From the NCBI RefSeq assembly GCF_008905045.1, contig NZ_VWMY01000026.1:125275-162346 (forward strand): a stretch of DNA of 37,072 bases, given 5' to 3'. A program made the position numbers and the translations under genes. The stretch's first letter is position 1. Each line of letters starts with the position of its first letter. The DNA comes from Streptomyces albicerus (GTDB taxonomy: Bacteria; Actinomycetota; Actinomycetes; Streptomycetales; Streptomycetaceae). Of this stretch, positions 16,505 through 23,715 are shown in pieces. A model generated the notes under the pieces. It had not been told where the DNA came from, searched no databases, and was given only the letters and a program-made list of their open reading frames with translations.

Positions 16505-17835
16505 CGGATCCTCCCCGCTCCCGCGCCGCGCGCCACGTCACGGTCGGCCTTCGCGGCGCTGTCGACCGTGCCGTGCAGGGCGGGCGTCCAGCCGACGTCG
16601 GCGGTCAGGTCGCGTTCGCTGCCGGAGTTGTACGCGTTGTAGATGGCGAGCAGATCCACGGGGAAGCCGTTGAAGAGCGTCCCGGACTGGTGCAGGGCCG
16701 TGCCGTTCCAGCTCTTCACCAGGTCGGCGACCTCGATGTGGCCGGGCGTGGTGAAGGCGTTGTTCTCGGCGTGGACGGCCGACTCGGTGGAGACGCCGAT
16801 CGAGTAGCGGTAGTCGTGGGCGTCGGCCGGGACGACGTACCGGTTGTTGTAGAGATGCACCTGCCCGAAGCGGACGCGCGGGGCGCGCTGGACGACGGAC
16901 TCGAACTCGTTGTGGTGCAGGGTGACGCGGAGCTTGCCGCGGTCGCCGGTGGCCGTGTCGCCGTTGCCGATCAGCATCGCCTTGTCGTGGTCGGCGAACC
17001 GGCTCCAGGAGACGGTCACCAGGTCGGAGGCGTTGGTGATGTCCAGCAGGCCGTCGTGGCGCAGGTAGTTGCGGCCGAAGTAGGTCGGCTCGTCCTCGTC
17101 GGGGTGGCCCTTGTCGGAGGCCGTGACGTGGTCGATCCACACATGTGTGGCGCCGCGCAGCCACAGTGTGTCGTAGGCCGTCTTCCAGTCGCCGAGGCCG
17201 CCGGTGTTGGGCTGCCAGACGGGGAAGCAGTCGTAGGCGTCGCGGAGTTCGAGGTTGCGGACGATGACGTTGTCCGCGTTCCTGACCTGCAGGCTCGCGC
17301 CCTTCAGTACGGCGCTGTCGCCGAGTCCGACGATCGTGGTGTTGGAGCCGACGGCCAGCTCGACCCGTTCGGCCTGCTTGGCCGCGGACGCCTGACGGGC
17401 CTCCTCCTGCGGGCCGGCGGGCTTGGCGGAGCCCCAGGTGCGCGGGTCGTACGCGGCCAGGTACTTCTTGAGGCCGTAGCCGTCGATCGCGTAGTCGTCG
17501 CAGTCCAGCCGCTTGCCCGCGTCATCGGTGTTGGCGTCGATCGTCCCCGCGACCTTGATGATCTTCGGGGTCGCGCTGCCGCCGTCGAGCGCGCGGACCA
17601 GCTCGGCCCGGTTGCGCACGGTGAAGACGTGGGCGTCGTCTGCGGAGGAACCCCCTGTGGTACCTCCGTCGGCGGCGGCCCAGCCGTCGTTCGCGGGTAG
17701 GGTGTCGCGGCTGATGTCCCGGCTCTCGGCGTTCGCCGGGGCGCCGAGCGCGGCCAACAGCCCGCAGGCAAGGGCGACTTGGAGGACGCGGCGCCCTCTT
17801 CTCGTACGCGGCAGCAGAGTACGTACTCCTCTCAT
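16501..17835 (-). CDS. Secreted PL1 pectate lyase
   Basis: Extracellular pectate lyase of 444 residues, paralogous to the enzyme at 7004-8308 (shared openings DGWAAADGGTTGG and GDGWGSEGAGTTGG, and shared motif order). The leader TRRGRRVLQVALACGLLAAL is a strongly basic, possibly Tat-type signal with cleavage near ANA (34-36). Active-site blocks are HVWIDH (231-236), VTVSWSRFADHDKAMLIGNGD and RAPRVRFGQVHLYNN (317-331), with Arg317 and Arg322 intact. The start overlaps the stop of the upstream permease gene (ATGA). A secreted enzyme translated directly behind two permeases supports a joint role in pectin use. Confidence 0.93.
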   Translation of the reverse strand: MRGVRTLLPRTRRGRRVLQVALACGLLAALGAPANAESRDISRDTLPANDGWAAADGGTTGGSSADDAHVFTVRNRAELVRALDGGSATPKIIKVAGTIDANTDDAGKRLDCDDYAIDGYGLKKYLAAYDPRTWGSAKPAGPQEEARQASAAKQAERVELAVGSNTTIVGLGDSAVLKGASLQVRNADNVIVRNLELRDAYDCFPVWQPNTGGLGDWKTAYDTLWLRGATHVWIDHVTASDKGHPDEDEPTYFGRNYLRHDGLLDITNASDLVTVSWSRFADHDKAMLIGNGDTATGDRGKLRVTLHHNEFESVVQRAPRVRFGQVHLYNNRYVVPADAHDYRYSIGVSTESAVHAENNAFTTPGHIEVADLVKSWNGTALHQSGTLFNGFPVDLLAIYNAYNSGSERDLTADVGWTPALHGTVDSAAKADRDVARGAGAGRIR

Positions 17836-18734
17836 CCCTTCACCGCCCCCGCGCTGAAGCCCGTGATCAGCCACTTCTGGATGAAGGCGAAGACGATCAC
17901 GACGGGCAGGGCCGCGATGATGCCGCCGGCGGCGAGCGCACCCAGGTCGACGCTGTCGGCGCTCATCAGGCTGTTGAGGCCGACGGGGATCGTCTGCTTC
18001 TCCTGGTTGCTGAGGAACATCAGGGCGAACAGGAAGTGGTTCCAGGAGTGCACGAAGGCGAAGGAGCCGACGGCGATCAGCCCGGGCCGCAGCATCGGCA
18101 GGACGATCACCCGGAAGGCGGTGAAGCGGTTGCAGCCGTCAACCCAGGCGGCCTCTTCCAGGGAGTACGGGACGTTCCGGATGAAGCCGCTGATCAGGAT
18201 CATCGACAGCGGCAGCTGGAAGACGGTCTCGGCGATGATGACGCTGCCCAGCGAGTTGATCATCTGGAGCTCGGCGAAGATCTGGAACAGCGGCACCAGG
18301 AGCAGCGCGCCCGGTACGAACTGGGAGCAGAGCAGCGCCAGCATGAAGGCGCGCTTGATCTTGAAGTCGAAGCGGGCGAGGGCGTAGCCGCCGGCGAGCG
18401 CGACGAGCGTGGTCATGAAGAGCGTGGCGACGCCGACGTAGACGCTGTTCTCGAAGTACGTCCCGAAGCTGCGCTCGTTCCACACCTTCTCGAAGTGCTC
18501 GAAGGTCATGGGCCAGGGCACGAGCGAGGTCGAGCCGGGCCGGCGCAGGGCGAAGAGGACGATCCAGTAGAAGGGGATGAGCGTGAAGACGAGGTAGATG
18601 CCGAGCGGGAGGTAGATCTGCCAGCGCGGGGCCTCGTCCCAGGCGCGCTTCCGCTTCCTCGGGTGCTGTGGTGGCTCGTCGGCTACCGGGGCGGGCACGG
18701 CCGGGGCGATGGTGTCGACGTCCTTGGTGATCAC
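17832..18734 (-). CDS. Sugar ABC transporter permease (MalG-like)
   Basis: Inner-membrane permease of 300 residues with about six transmembrane helices. The cytoplasmic EAA loop reads EEAAWVDGCNRFTAFRVIVLP and would dock the ATPase. A Pro/Lys-rich cytoplasmic tail precedes the first helix (LPLGIYLVFTLIPFYWIVLF). The start is GTG at 18734, overlapping the stop of the first permease gene (GTGA) behind GGAGG. No ATPase gene is nearby; in Streptomyces a shared MsiK-type ATPase usually energises such CUT1 systems. Confidence 0.93.
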   Translation of the reverse strand: MITKDVDTIAPAVPAPVADEPPQHPRKRKRAWDEAPRWQIYLPLGIYLVFTLIPFYWIVLFALRRPGSTSLVPWPMTFEHFEKVWNERSFGTYFENSVYVGVATLFMTTLVALAGGYALARFDFKIKRAFMLALLCSQFVPGALLLVPLFQIFAELQMINSLGSVIIAETVFQLPLSMILISGFIRNVPYSLEEAAWVDGCNRFTAFRVIVLPMLRPGLIAVGSFAFVHSWNHFLFALMFLSNQEKQTIPVGLNSLMSADSVDLGALAAGGIIAALPVVIVFAFIQKWLITGFSAGAVKG

Positions 18735-19666
18735 TTGTCACCACCTCCGAACTTGCTCAGCCGCAGATAGACGATCGAGAAGAAGAGCAGGATCACGAAC
18801 GCGACCGTGGTCAGGGCCGACGCGTAGCCGAAGTTGTGGGCATCTACAGAGGTGTTGGCGATGTAGAGCGGGAGTGTCGTCGTCTCCCCCGCCGGTCCGC
18901 CGCCGGTGAGTGTGTAGAGCAGGTCGACGTTGTTGAACTCCCACACCGCGCGGAGCAGCGTGGAGAGGATGATCGCGTCCTTGAGGTGCGGCAGCGTGAT
19001 GTGCATGAACTGCCGGAAGCGGCTGGCTCCGTCGACCTCGGCGGCCTCGTACAGGTCCTTCGACACGGACTGGAGGTCGGCGAGGATGAGGATCGCGAAG
19101 AAGGGGACTCCGCGCCAGAGGTCCGCGACGATCGCCGCCGGGAAGACGGTCGAGGTGTCCGAGAGCCAGCTCGAGCCGTACTCCCCGATCCCCATGTCGG
19201 CGAGGTAGCGGCTGATGCCCGTCTGGGAGTTGTAGAGCAGCACCCAGATCGCGGAGGTGAGCACACCGGACACGGCCCACGGCGAGAAGACCATCGCGCG
19301 GCCGATCGACCGTCCCACGAAGGTCTGGTTGACGATCAGCGCGAGCGCCAGACCGAACATCAGCTGCAGCCCGACCTCGACGACGACCCACTTGGCGCTG
19401 AAGACCAGCGTGTCCCAGAACAGCGGGTCCTCGGTGAAGGCGTGCACGAAGTTGTCGAAGCCCGCGAAGCCGTTCCGCCACGGTTTGGTGGGGTTGTAGT
19501 CCTGCAGGCTGTAGTAGAAGACGCTGAGCACCGGGTAGGCGATGAAGCCCAGCATCAGCAGGCCCGCCGGGGCGATCAGCAGATACGGAAGCCTGCGGGG
19601 CGTAGCTGAGCCACGGCGCCGCCGGGGTGGCGCGGGCTGTTTCGCCACGGCTGCGGCTTGGGCCAT
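18731..19666 (-). CDS. Sugar ABC transporter permease (MalF/UgpA-like)
   Basis: Permease of 311 residues, first gene of the pectin uptake and degradation series. A basic leader (PPRRRRGSATPRR) precedes six predicted helices starting at LLIAPAGLLMLGFIAYPVLS. The EAA loop is EAAEVDGASRFRQFMHITLP. It forms a heterodimer with the next permease in the usual CUT1 arrangement. GGAGAA precedes the ATG. The promoter region upstream contains two AAGCGCTT operators. Confidence 0.93.
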   Translation of the reverse strand: MAQAAAVAKQPAPPRRRRGSATPRRLPYLLIAPAGLLMLGFIAYPVLSVFYYSLQDYNPTKPWRNGFAGFDNFVHAFTEDPLFWDTLVFSAKWVVVEVGLQLMFGLALALIVNQTFVGRSIGRAMVFSPWAVSGVLTSAIWVLLYNSQTGISRYLADMGIGEYGSSWLSDTSTVFPAAIVADLWRGVPFFAILILADLQSVSKDLYEAAEVDGASRFRQFMHITLPHLKDAIILSTLLRAVWEFNNVDLLYTLTGGGPAGETTTLPLYIANTSVDAHNFGYASALTTVAFVILLFFSIVYLRLSKFGGGDK

Positions 19667-19844
19667 GACTGTTCTCCGTTCTCGGGGGTGTGCGGGTGGT
19701 GCTGTGCGCTCTGTCCGTTCGGTTCTGTGGTTCTCCGCTCACTCGCTGCTGTGGAAGCGCTTGCTATGCGGTCGGACTCCGGTGAAGCGCTTCGCGTACG
19801 TTGTTCGTGATCTCGGCCGTAAGGGGCGCCGACGGAGCTCGTCC
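19667..19844 (-). promoter_or_regulatory. Promoter region of the transporter/pectinase series with two LacI-type operators
   Basis: This gap separates the IlvD/Edd gene from the first permease gene. AAGCGCTT occurs at 19755-19762 (within GGAAGCGCTTGC) and at 19785-19792 (within TGAAGCGCTTCG), thirty bases apart, so on nearly the same helical face. Palindromes centred on GCGC with A/T flanks are typical of LacI/GalR operators. No LacI-family gene is in the window. The position suggests repression of the sixteen-kilobase minus-strand series. No confident -35/-10 pair was assigned. Confidence 0.72.
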
Positions 19845-21608
19845 TCAGCCCGCGTACGGGTCCTGCACCTTGCCCGGCCGCGCCAGGAAGGCGAAGTCGC
19901 AGCCGGTGTCCGCCTGGGTGATCTGTTCGTTGTAGAGCGCGCCGTAGCCGCGCTCGTAGCGCTCGGGCGGCGCGGTCCACTCCGCCCGGCGCCGCGCCAA
20001 CTCCTCGTCGCCCACGTTGAGTTGGAGCACGCGTGACTCGACGTCGAGCGTGATGGTGTCGCCGGTGCGGACCAGGGCGAGCGGTCCGCCGATGTACGAC
20101 TCGGGCGCCACGTGCAGTACGCAGGCGCCGTAACTCGTGCCGCTCATCCGGGCGTCGGAGATCCGCACCATGTCCCGTACGCCCTGCTTCAGCAGATGGT
20201 CGGGGATCGGCAGCATCCCGTACTCGGGCATGCCCGGGCCGCCCTTGGGTCCGGCGTTGCGCAGCACCAGCACGCTGTCGGCGGTGATGCCCAACTCCGG
20301 GTCGTTGATGGTGCGTTGCATGGTCCTGTAGTCGTCGAAGACGACCGCGGGACCGGTGTGCTTGAGCAGGTGCGGCTCGGCGGCGATGTGCTTGATGACC
20401 GCGCCGTCGGGGCAGAGGTTGCCGCGCAGGACGGCGACGCCTCCCTCGGCGGCGACGGGGTTGTGCCGGGTGCGGATGACGTCGTCGTTGTGCACCTGCG
20501 CCGATGCGAGCTGCTCGCGCAGGGTGTCGTACGAGACGGTCGGCCGGTCGAGGTGGAGCAGGTCGGTGATCCGCGACAGGAACCCTGGCAGTCCGCCCGC
20601 GAAGTGGAAGTCCTCCATCAGGTACGTCCGGCCGCCGGGCCGCACGTTCGCCAGGACCGGGACCGTGCGGGCGATCCGGTCGAAGTCGTCGAGGGTGAGC
20701 CGAACTCCGGCGCGTCCGGCCATGGCGATCAGGTGGATCACGGCGTTGGTGGAGCCGCCGAGTCCGAGGACGGTCGTCACTGCGTCCTCGAAGGCATCCT
20801 CGGTGAGGATGTCGGACAACTTCCGGTCCCTGCGGACGAGTTCGACGATCCTGAGCCCCGAGGCGGCGGCCATCCGGTCGTGCCCGGAGTCGACGGCCGG
20901 GATGCTGGAGGCGCCGGGGACCGTGACGCCGAGGGCCTCGGCGGCCGCGGTCAGCGTGGACGCCGTGCCCATGGTCATGCAGTGACCGGGCGAGCGTGCC
21001 AACCCGCTTTCCAGCTCGGTCATCTCGCAGTCGCCGATGAGTCCGGCGCGCTTGTCGTCCCAGTACTTCCACATGTCGGTGCCGGAGCCCAGGACCTCGT
21101 TGCGCCAGTGGCCAGGCAGCATGGGTCCGGCGGGCACGAAGACGGCCGGCAGGTCGACGGACGCGGCGCCCATGAGCAGCGCGGGCGTCGACTTGTCGCA
21201 GCCGCCCATGAGGACGGCCCCGTCCACCGGATACGACCTCAGCAGCTCCTCGGTCTCCATCGCGAGCATGTTGCGGTAGAGCATCGGGGTCGGCTTCTGG
21301 AAGGTCTCGCTCAGCGTCGACACCGGGAACTCGAGCGGGAAACCGCCGGCCTGCCACACGCCCCGCTTGACCGCCTGGGCACGGTCCCGCAGGTGGACGT
21401 GGCAGGGGTTGATGTCGGACCAGGTGTTGAGGATCGCGATGACGGGCTTGCCGAGGTGCTCCTCGGGGAGGTAGCCGAGCTGGCGGGTGCGGGCGCGGTG
21501 GCTGAAGGAGCGCAGCCCTTCCGTCCCGTACCACTGATGGCTGCGCAACTGCCGTGGGGCGTCCGGGGTTTGACCCTCCCCGGGTGTCGTCGGGTTGGCG
21601 TCGGTCAT
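19845..21608 (-). CDS. IlvD/Edd-family sugar-acid dehydratase, L-arabinonate dehydratase-like
   Basis: Iron-sulfur dehydratase of 587 residues that would convert an aldonate to its 2-keto-3-deoxy acid. Cys69 (INPCHVHL), Cys137 (GGCDKSTPA) and Cys210 (PGHCMTMGTAS) are spaced 68 and 73 apart, the spacing I recall for the [2Fe-2S] ligands of Rhizobium L-arabinonate and Caulobacter xylonate dehydratases. The C-terminal swivel domain has GPKGGPGMPEYG and RISDARMSGTSYG. The start ATG overlaps the stop of the DHDPS-family gene (ATGA). The open frame extends far upstream, but that portion is a shadow of the preceding gene. L-arabinonate fits the arabinan-degrading context; xylonate, fuconate or galactonate are alternatives, and true IlvD (branched-chain synthesis) is unlikely here. 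Confidence 0.88.
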   Translation of the reverse strand: MTDANPTTPGEGQTPDAPRQLRSHQWYGTEGLRSFSHRARTRQLGYLPEEHLGKPVIAILNTWSDINPCHVHLRDRAQAVKRGVWQAGGFPLEFPVSTLSETFQKPTPMLYRNMLAMETEELLRSYPVDGAVLMGGCDKSTPALLMGAASVDLPAVFVPAGPMLPGHWRNEVLGSGTDMWKYWDDKRAGLIGDCEMTELESGLARSPGHCMTMGTASTLTAAAEALGVTVPGASSIPAVDSGHDRMAAASGLRIVELVRRDRKLSDILTEDAFEDAVTTVLGLGGSTNAVIHLIAMAGRAGVRLTLDDFDRIARTVPVLANVRPGGRTYLMEDFHFAGGLPGFLSRITDLLHLDRPTVSYDTLREQLASAQVHNDDVIRTRHNPVAAEGGVAVLRGNLCPDGAVIKHIAAEPHLLKHTGPAVVFDDYRTMQRTINDPELGITADSVLVLRNAGPKGGPGMPEYGMLPIPDHLLKQGVRDMVRISDARMSGTSYGACVLHVAPESYIGGPLALVRTGDTITLDVESRVLQLNVGDEELARRRAEWTAPPERYERGYGALYNEQITQADTGCDFAFLARPGKVQDPYAG

Positions 21609-22516
21609 ATGGACCACCCCGCAGCGATGGCGGCGATCTCGGCGCGTTCGGACTCGGGGAGTTCCTTGCTCGGCGGGCGGACCTCGCGGCGGCACAGGCC
21701 GAGCGATGCCAGGGCCTCCTTCACGACGGTCACGTTGTTGGCGGAGCCGTTGGCCGCGCGCAGTTCCTCGAAGCGGCGGATCTGCTCCCAGACCTTCATG
21801 GCGCCCGCGTAGTCGCCCGATCGAAGCGCTTCGATCATGTTCAGCGAAACGGCCGGGGCGACGTTCACCAGACCCGAGGTGAACCCCGTCGCGCCCGCCG
21901 AGAAGTACGAGGGCGCGTACGGCTCCGCGAGACCGGCCACCCACACGAAGCGTTCGAGCCCGGAGTCCCGCGCGAAGGCGGCGAAGCGGGCCGCGTCCGG
22001 CACGGCGTACTTCACGCCGATGACGTTCGGGCAGGCGTCGGCCAGCTCGGCGAGCCGGGCGCCGGCGAGCACCGGGTTGCGGATGTACGGGACGACGCCC
22101 AGTTCGGGGACGGCCTCCGCGATCGCCCGGTGGTAGTCGACCCAGCCGCCCTCCGAGACGTACGGGTGCACGGGCTGATGGACCATCACCATCTGCGCCC
22201 CGAGTTCGCGGGCATGGCGGGCGGAGGCGACGGCGGTCGGCAGGTCGTGCCCGACCCCGACCAGGATCGTCGCCCGGTCCCCTGCCTCGTCGATGGTCAA
22301 CTCCGTTACGGTGCGGCGCTCTTCGGGGCTCAGGGCGTAGAACTCGCCGGTGTTCCCGTTGGGCGTGAGGATGCGTACGCCGCCGTCGAGCACCCGGCGC
22401 AGCAGCGCGCGGTGGACCTCGTGGTCGACGGTGCCATCCTCGGCGAACGGGGTCACGGGGATCGCCACCACGTCGGCGAGAGCGGCCCGTTGGGCCTCGA
22501 ACGTGGTCGTGGTCAT
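21605..22516 (-). CDS. DHDPS/NAL-family aldolase or dehydratase for a 2-keto-3-deoxy sugar acid
   Basis: Class I Schiff-base enzyme of 303 residues in the dihydrodipicolinate synthase superfamily. NGNTGEFYAL (53-62) binds the keto acid, Tyr144 (PYIRNPV) fits the proton-relay tyrosine, and Lys169 (IGVKYAVPD) is the Schiff-base lysine. It overlaps the GntR gene upstream and the IlvD/Edd gene downstream by four bases each, so it should act on the product of that dehydratase. With L-arabinonate as substrate it would be 2-keto-3-deoxy-L-arabonate dehydratase, giving 2-oxoglutarate semialdehyde; aldol cleavage is the alternative. It is distinct from KdgD at 29500-30441. Confidence 0.86.
   Translation of the reverse strand: MTTTTFEAQRAALADVVAIPVTPFAEDGTVDHEVHRALLRRVLDGGVRILTPNGNTGEFYALSPEERRTVTELTIDEAGDRATILVGVGHDLPTAVASARHARELGAQMVMVHQPVHPYVSEGGWVDYHRAIAEAVPELGVVPYIRNPVLAGARLAELADACPNVIGVKYAVPDAARFAAFARDSGLERFVWVAGLAEPYAPSYFSAGATGFTSGLVNVAPAVSLNMIEALRSGDYAGAMKVWEQIRRFEELRAANGSANNVTVVKEALASLGLCRREVRPPSKELPESERAEIAAIAAGWSI
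21819..21836. promoter_or_regulatory. Intragenic GATCGAAGCGCTTCGATC palindrome
   Basis: A perfect 18-base palindrome with the AAGCGCTT core lies inside the DHDPS-family gene, across codons for MIEALRSG. It is longer than the sites before the permease operon. It could be a LacI-type operator in the coding region or a codon-driven coincidence. Confidence 0.4.
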
Positions 22517-23169
22517 TCCTGTTCACCCTTTCCCTGGGCCTCGGGGAAGGCCCGTTGCACGAACGAGGCGATGTGCGAGTGCAGGGCGCGCGCCGCGCCG
22601 TCCGAGTCGCCTTCGAGGGCGAGCCGCAGGATCTCCCGGTGCTCGGTGGCCTCGCGCTCCCAGGACGGGTTGGCGGCCCAGGCGACCGCGGAGACCAGGG
22701 CGGCCTGGTCGCGGACCTCGTCTAGCATCCGGCCGAGCAGCGGGTTGCCGCAGGGGACGTAGAGGGCGCGGTGGAACTCCCGGTTGGCGAGGGAGCGTTG
22801 GGCGGTGTCGGTGGCCCCGTCGGCGCGTTCGAGCGCCTCGCGGGCCACGTCCAGGGAGGCGCCCCGCCGTACGGTGCGTCGCAGCGCCTCCGGCTCCAGG
22901 AGCAGCCGTACGTCGTACACCTCGCGCGCCATGTCCGCGTCCACCATGCGCACCGTGACGCCCTTGTACTGGTTCATCACGACGAGCCCGGTGCCGGCCA
23001 GGGTCTTGAGCGCCTCGCGCACCGGGGTCTTGGACACCCCGAACTGTGCGGCGAGCTCGGTCTCGACCAGGGCCTGTCCCGGTGTCAACTGCCCGGTGAG
23101 GATGCGGTGTTTGATTCCCTCCAGCACGAACTGCGTGCGGGACGGAATCGGCGTGGGCACAGAGGTCAT
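22513..23169 (-). CDS. GntR-family regulator, FadR subfamily (FCD domain)
   Basis: Transcription regulator of 218 residues and first gene of the sugar-acid operon, so probably an autoregulated local repressor relieved by a sugar acid. The winged helix-turn-helix is at about 14-72, with ETELAAQFGVSKTPVREALKTL as recognition region. The FCD effector domain follows, with likely metal-site residues Asp87 (YDVRLLLE), His133 (EFHRAL), His177 (TEHREI) and His199 (LHSHI). The ATG has GAGAGG in front. Its upstream region carries several symmetric repeats suited to a dimeric GntR protein. Confidence 0.92.
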   Translation of the reverse strand: MTSVPTPIPSRTQFVLEGIKHRILTGQLTPGQALVETELAAQFGVSKTPVREALKTLAGTGLVVMNQYKGVTVRMVDADMAREVYDVRLLLEPEALRRTVRRGASLDVAREALERADGATDTAQRSLANREFHRALYVPCGNPLLGRMLDEVRDQAALVSAVAWAANPSWEREATEHREILRLALEGDSDGAARALHSHIASFVQRAFPEAQGKGEQE

Positions 23170-23292
23170 GCGCGCCTCTCGGTGTCACGGAGTCCCCAGG
23201 GATCGGAGCCTCACGTATCTGATCTCACGTATCGCGTCTCATATATGACGTACGAAGTACGACGCGATGAAGGTAGGAGCGCCTCTGTGTTT
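23170..23292 (-). promoter_or_regulatory. Operator/promoter region of the GntR operon
   Basis: Unusually dense symmetry for a short stretch: CTCACGTATC repeated directly at 23210-23219 and 23224-23233; ATCGCGTC at 23231-23238 mirrored by GACGCGAT at 23261-23268; a perfect TCATATATGA at 23239-23248; and CGTAC-GAA-GTACG at 23249-23261. The A/T-rich centre stands out in this GC-rich DNA. FadR-type regulators bind short inverted repeats with a GT...AC pattern, so autoregulation here is likely. Confidence 0.65.
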
Positions 23293-23328
23293 CGTCAACG
23301 CTTCTGACAAAAGAAGTTGGCGTTGACG
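23293..23328. terminator. Strong imperfect hairpin
   Basis: CGTCAACGC (23293-23301) pairs perfectly with GCGTTGACG (23320-23328). The inner bases extend the pairing as CTTCT/AGAAG with a small bulge and a GACAAA loop. It lies upstream of the GntR operator region and downstream of the decayed MBL fragment read on the minus strand, so it may be a terminator. A protein-binding palindrome is the alternative. The stretch 23329-23501 beyond it holds nothing recognisable. Confidence 0.5.
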
Positions 23329-23501
23329 TTCGAACGGCCTGTGCTCAGACGGCCCTTACGGTCGCCTTCGCGTGCCGTGGACGTGCACCCGCCGAAGACG
23401 ACGGCGGCGCGTTCGGTGGCCGCCTGCGGTGTGAGCGGACCTGTTCGCTTTCGCGATGCCGGTCGATGTCGGCCTCGCAAAGGAAAGCCCGCCGTAGGCG
23501 A

Positions 23502-23645
23502 CCCGTAGACCGCGGTGAGCAGATCGGTGCAGTGGTCGGCATGCAGGCGCGAGATCCAGATCGCCGTCAGCCCCGCCGGATCCGTGTGCCGCTGCAACTC
23601 GGCGAACGTCTCCGGGCCGGCGTCCACCCATACGTCGGCTGCCGG
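23502..23645 (-). pseudogene. Remnant of an MBL-fold metallohydrolase
   Basis: Translation of this stretch reads as an internal piece of a metallo-beta-lactamase-fold hydrolase: VDAGPETFAELQRHTDP followed by IWISRLHADHCTDLLTAVYG. SRLHADH corresponds to the family HxHxDH zinc motif, with Arg in place of its first His. The family N-terminus is missing, with an extragenic repeat in its place, and after AVYG the frame continues into unrelated, low-sense sequence. The open frame starting at 23627 is 110 codons but only about the first 42 resemble the family. A decayed or truncated gene is the simplest reading. Confidence 0.62.
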
Positions 23646-23715
23646 TCCGGTGGGGGCCGGTCGTGCCCGCGGCGGAGCCGCACATCGACACAGCCCCGCG
23701 CCCCTTACGGGGCGC
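23645..23715. repeat. Extragenic repeat, copy C, with terminator-like hairpin
   Basis: Read on the minus strand this begins GGGGCGCGGGGCTGTGTCG and continues through a CGGCTCCGCCG motif, a longer relative of repeats A and B. Its start forms GCGCCCC-TTAC-GGGGCGC (23698-23715), immediately after the stop of the TIGR03086-type gene. It may serve as that gene's terminator. Confidence 0.7.

Noticed and set aside
19845..22526. A single 893-residue protein fusing an upstream segment to the IlvD/Edd dehydratase
   Set aside because: The first 306 codons are an out-of-frame shadow of the DHDPS-family gene; the true start at 21608 overlaps that gene's stop and opens the family N-terminus.
23295..23627. 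An intact 110-residue protein
   Set aside because: Only the first third resembles the MBL-fold family; the rest is unrelated and lacks sense, so it was listed as a remnant.
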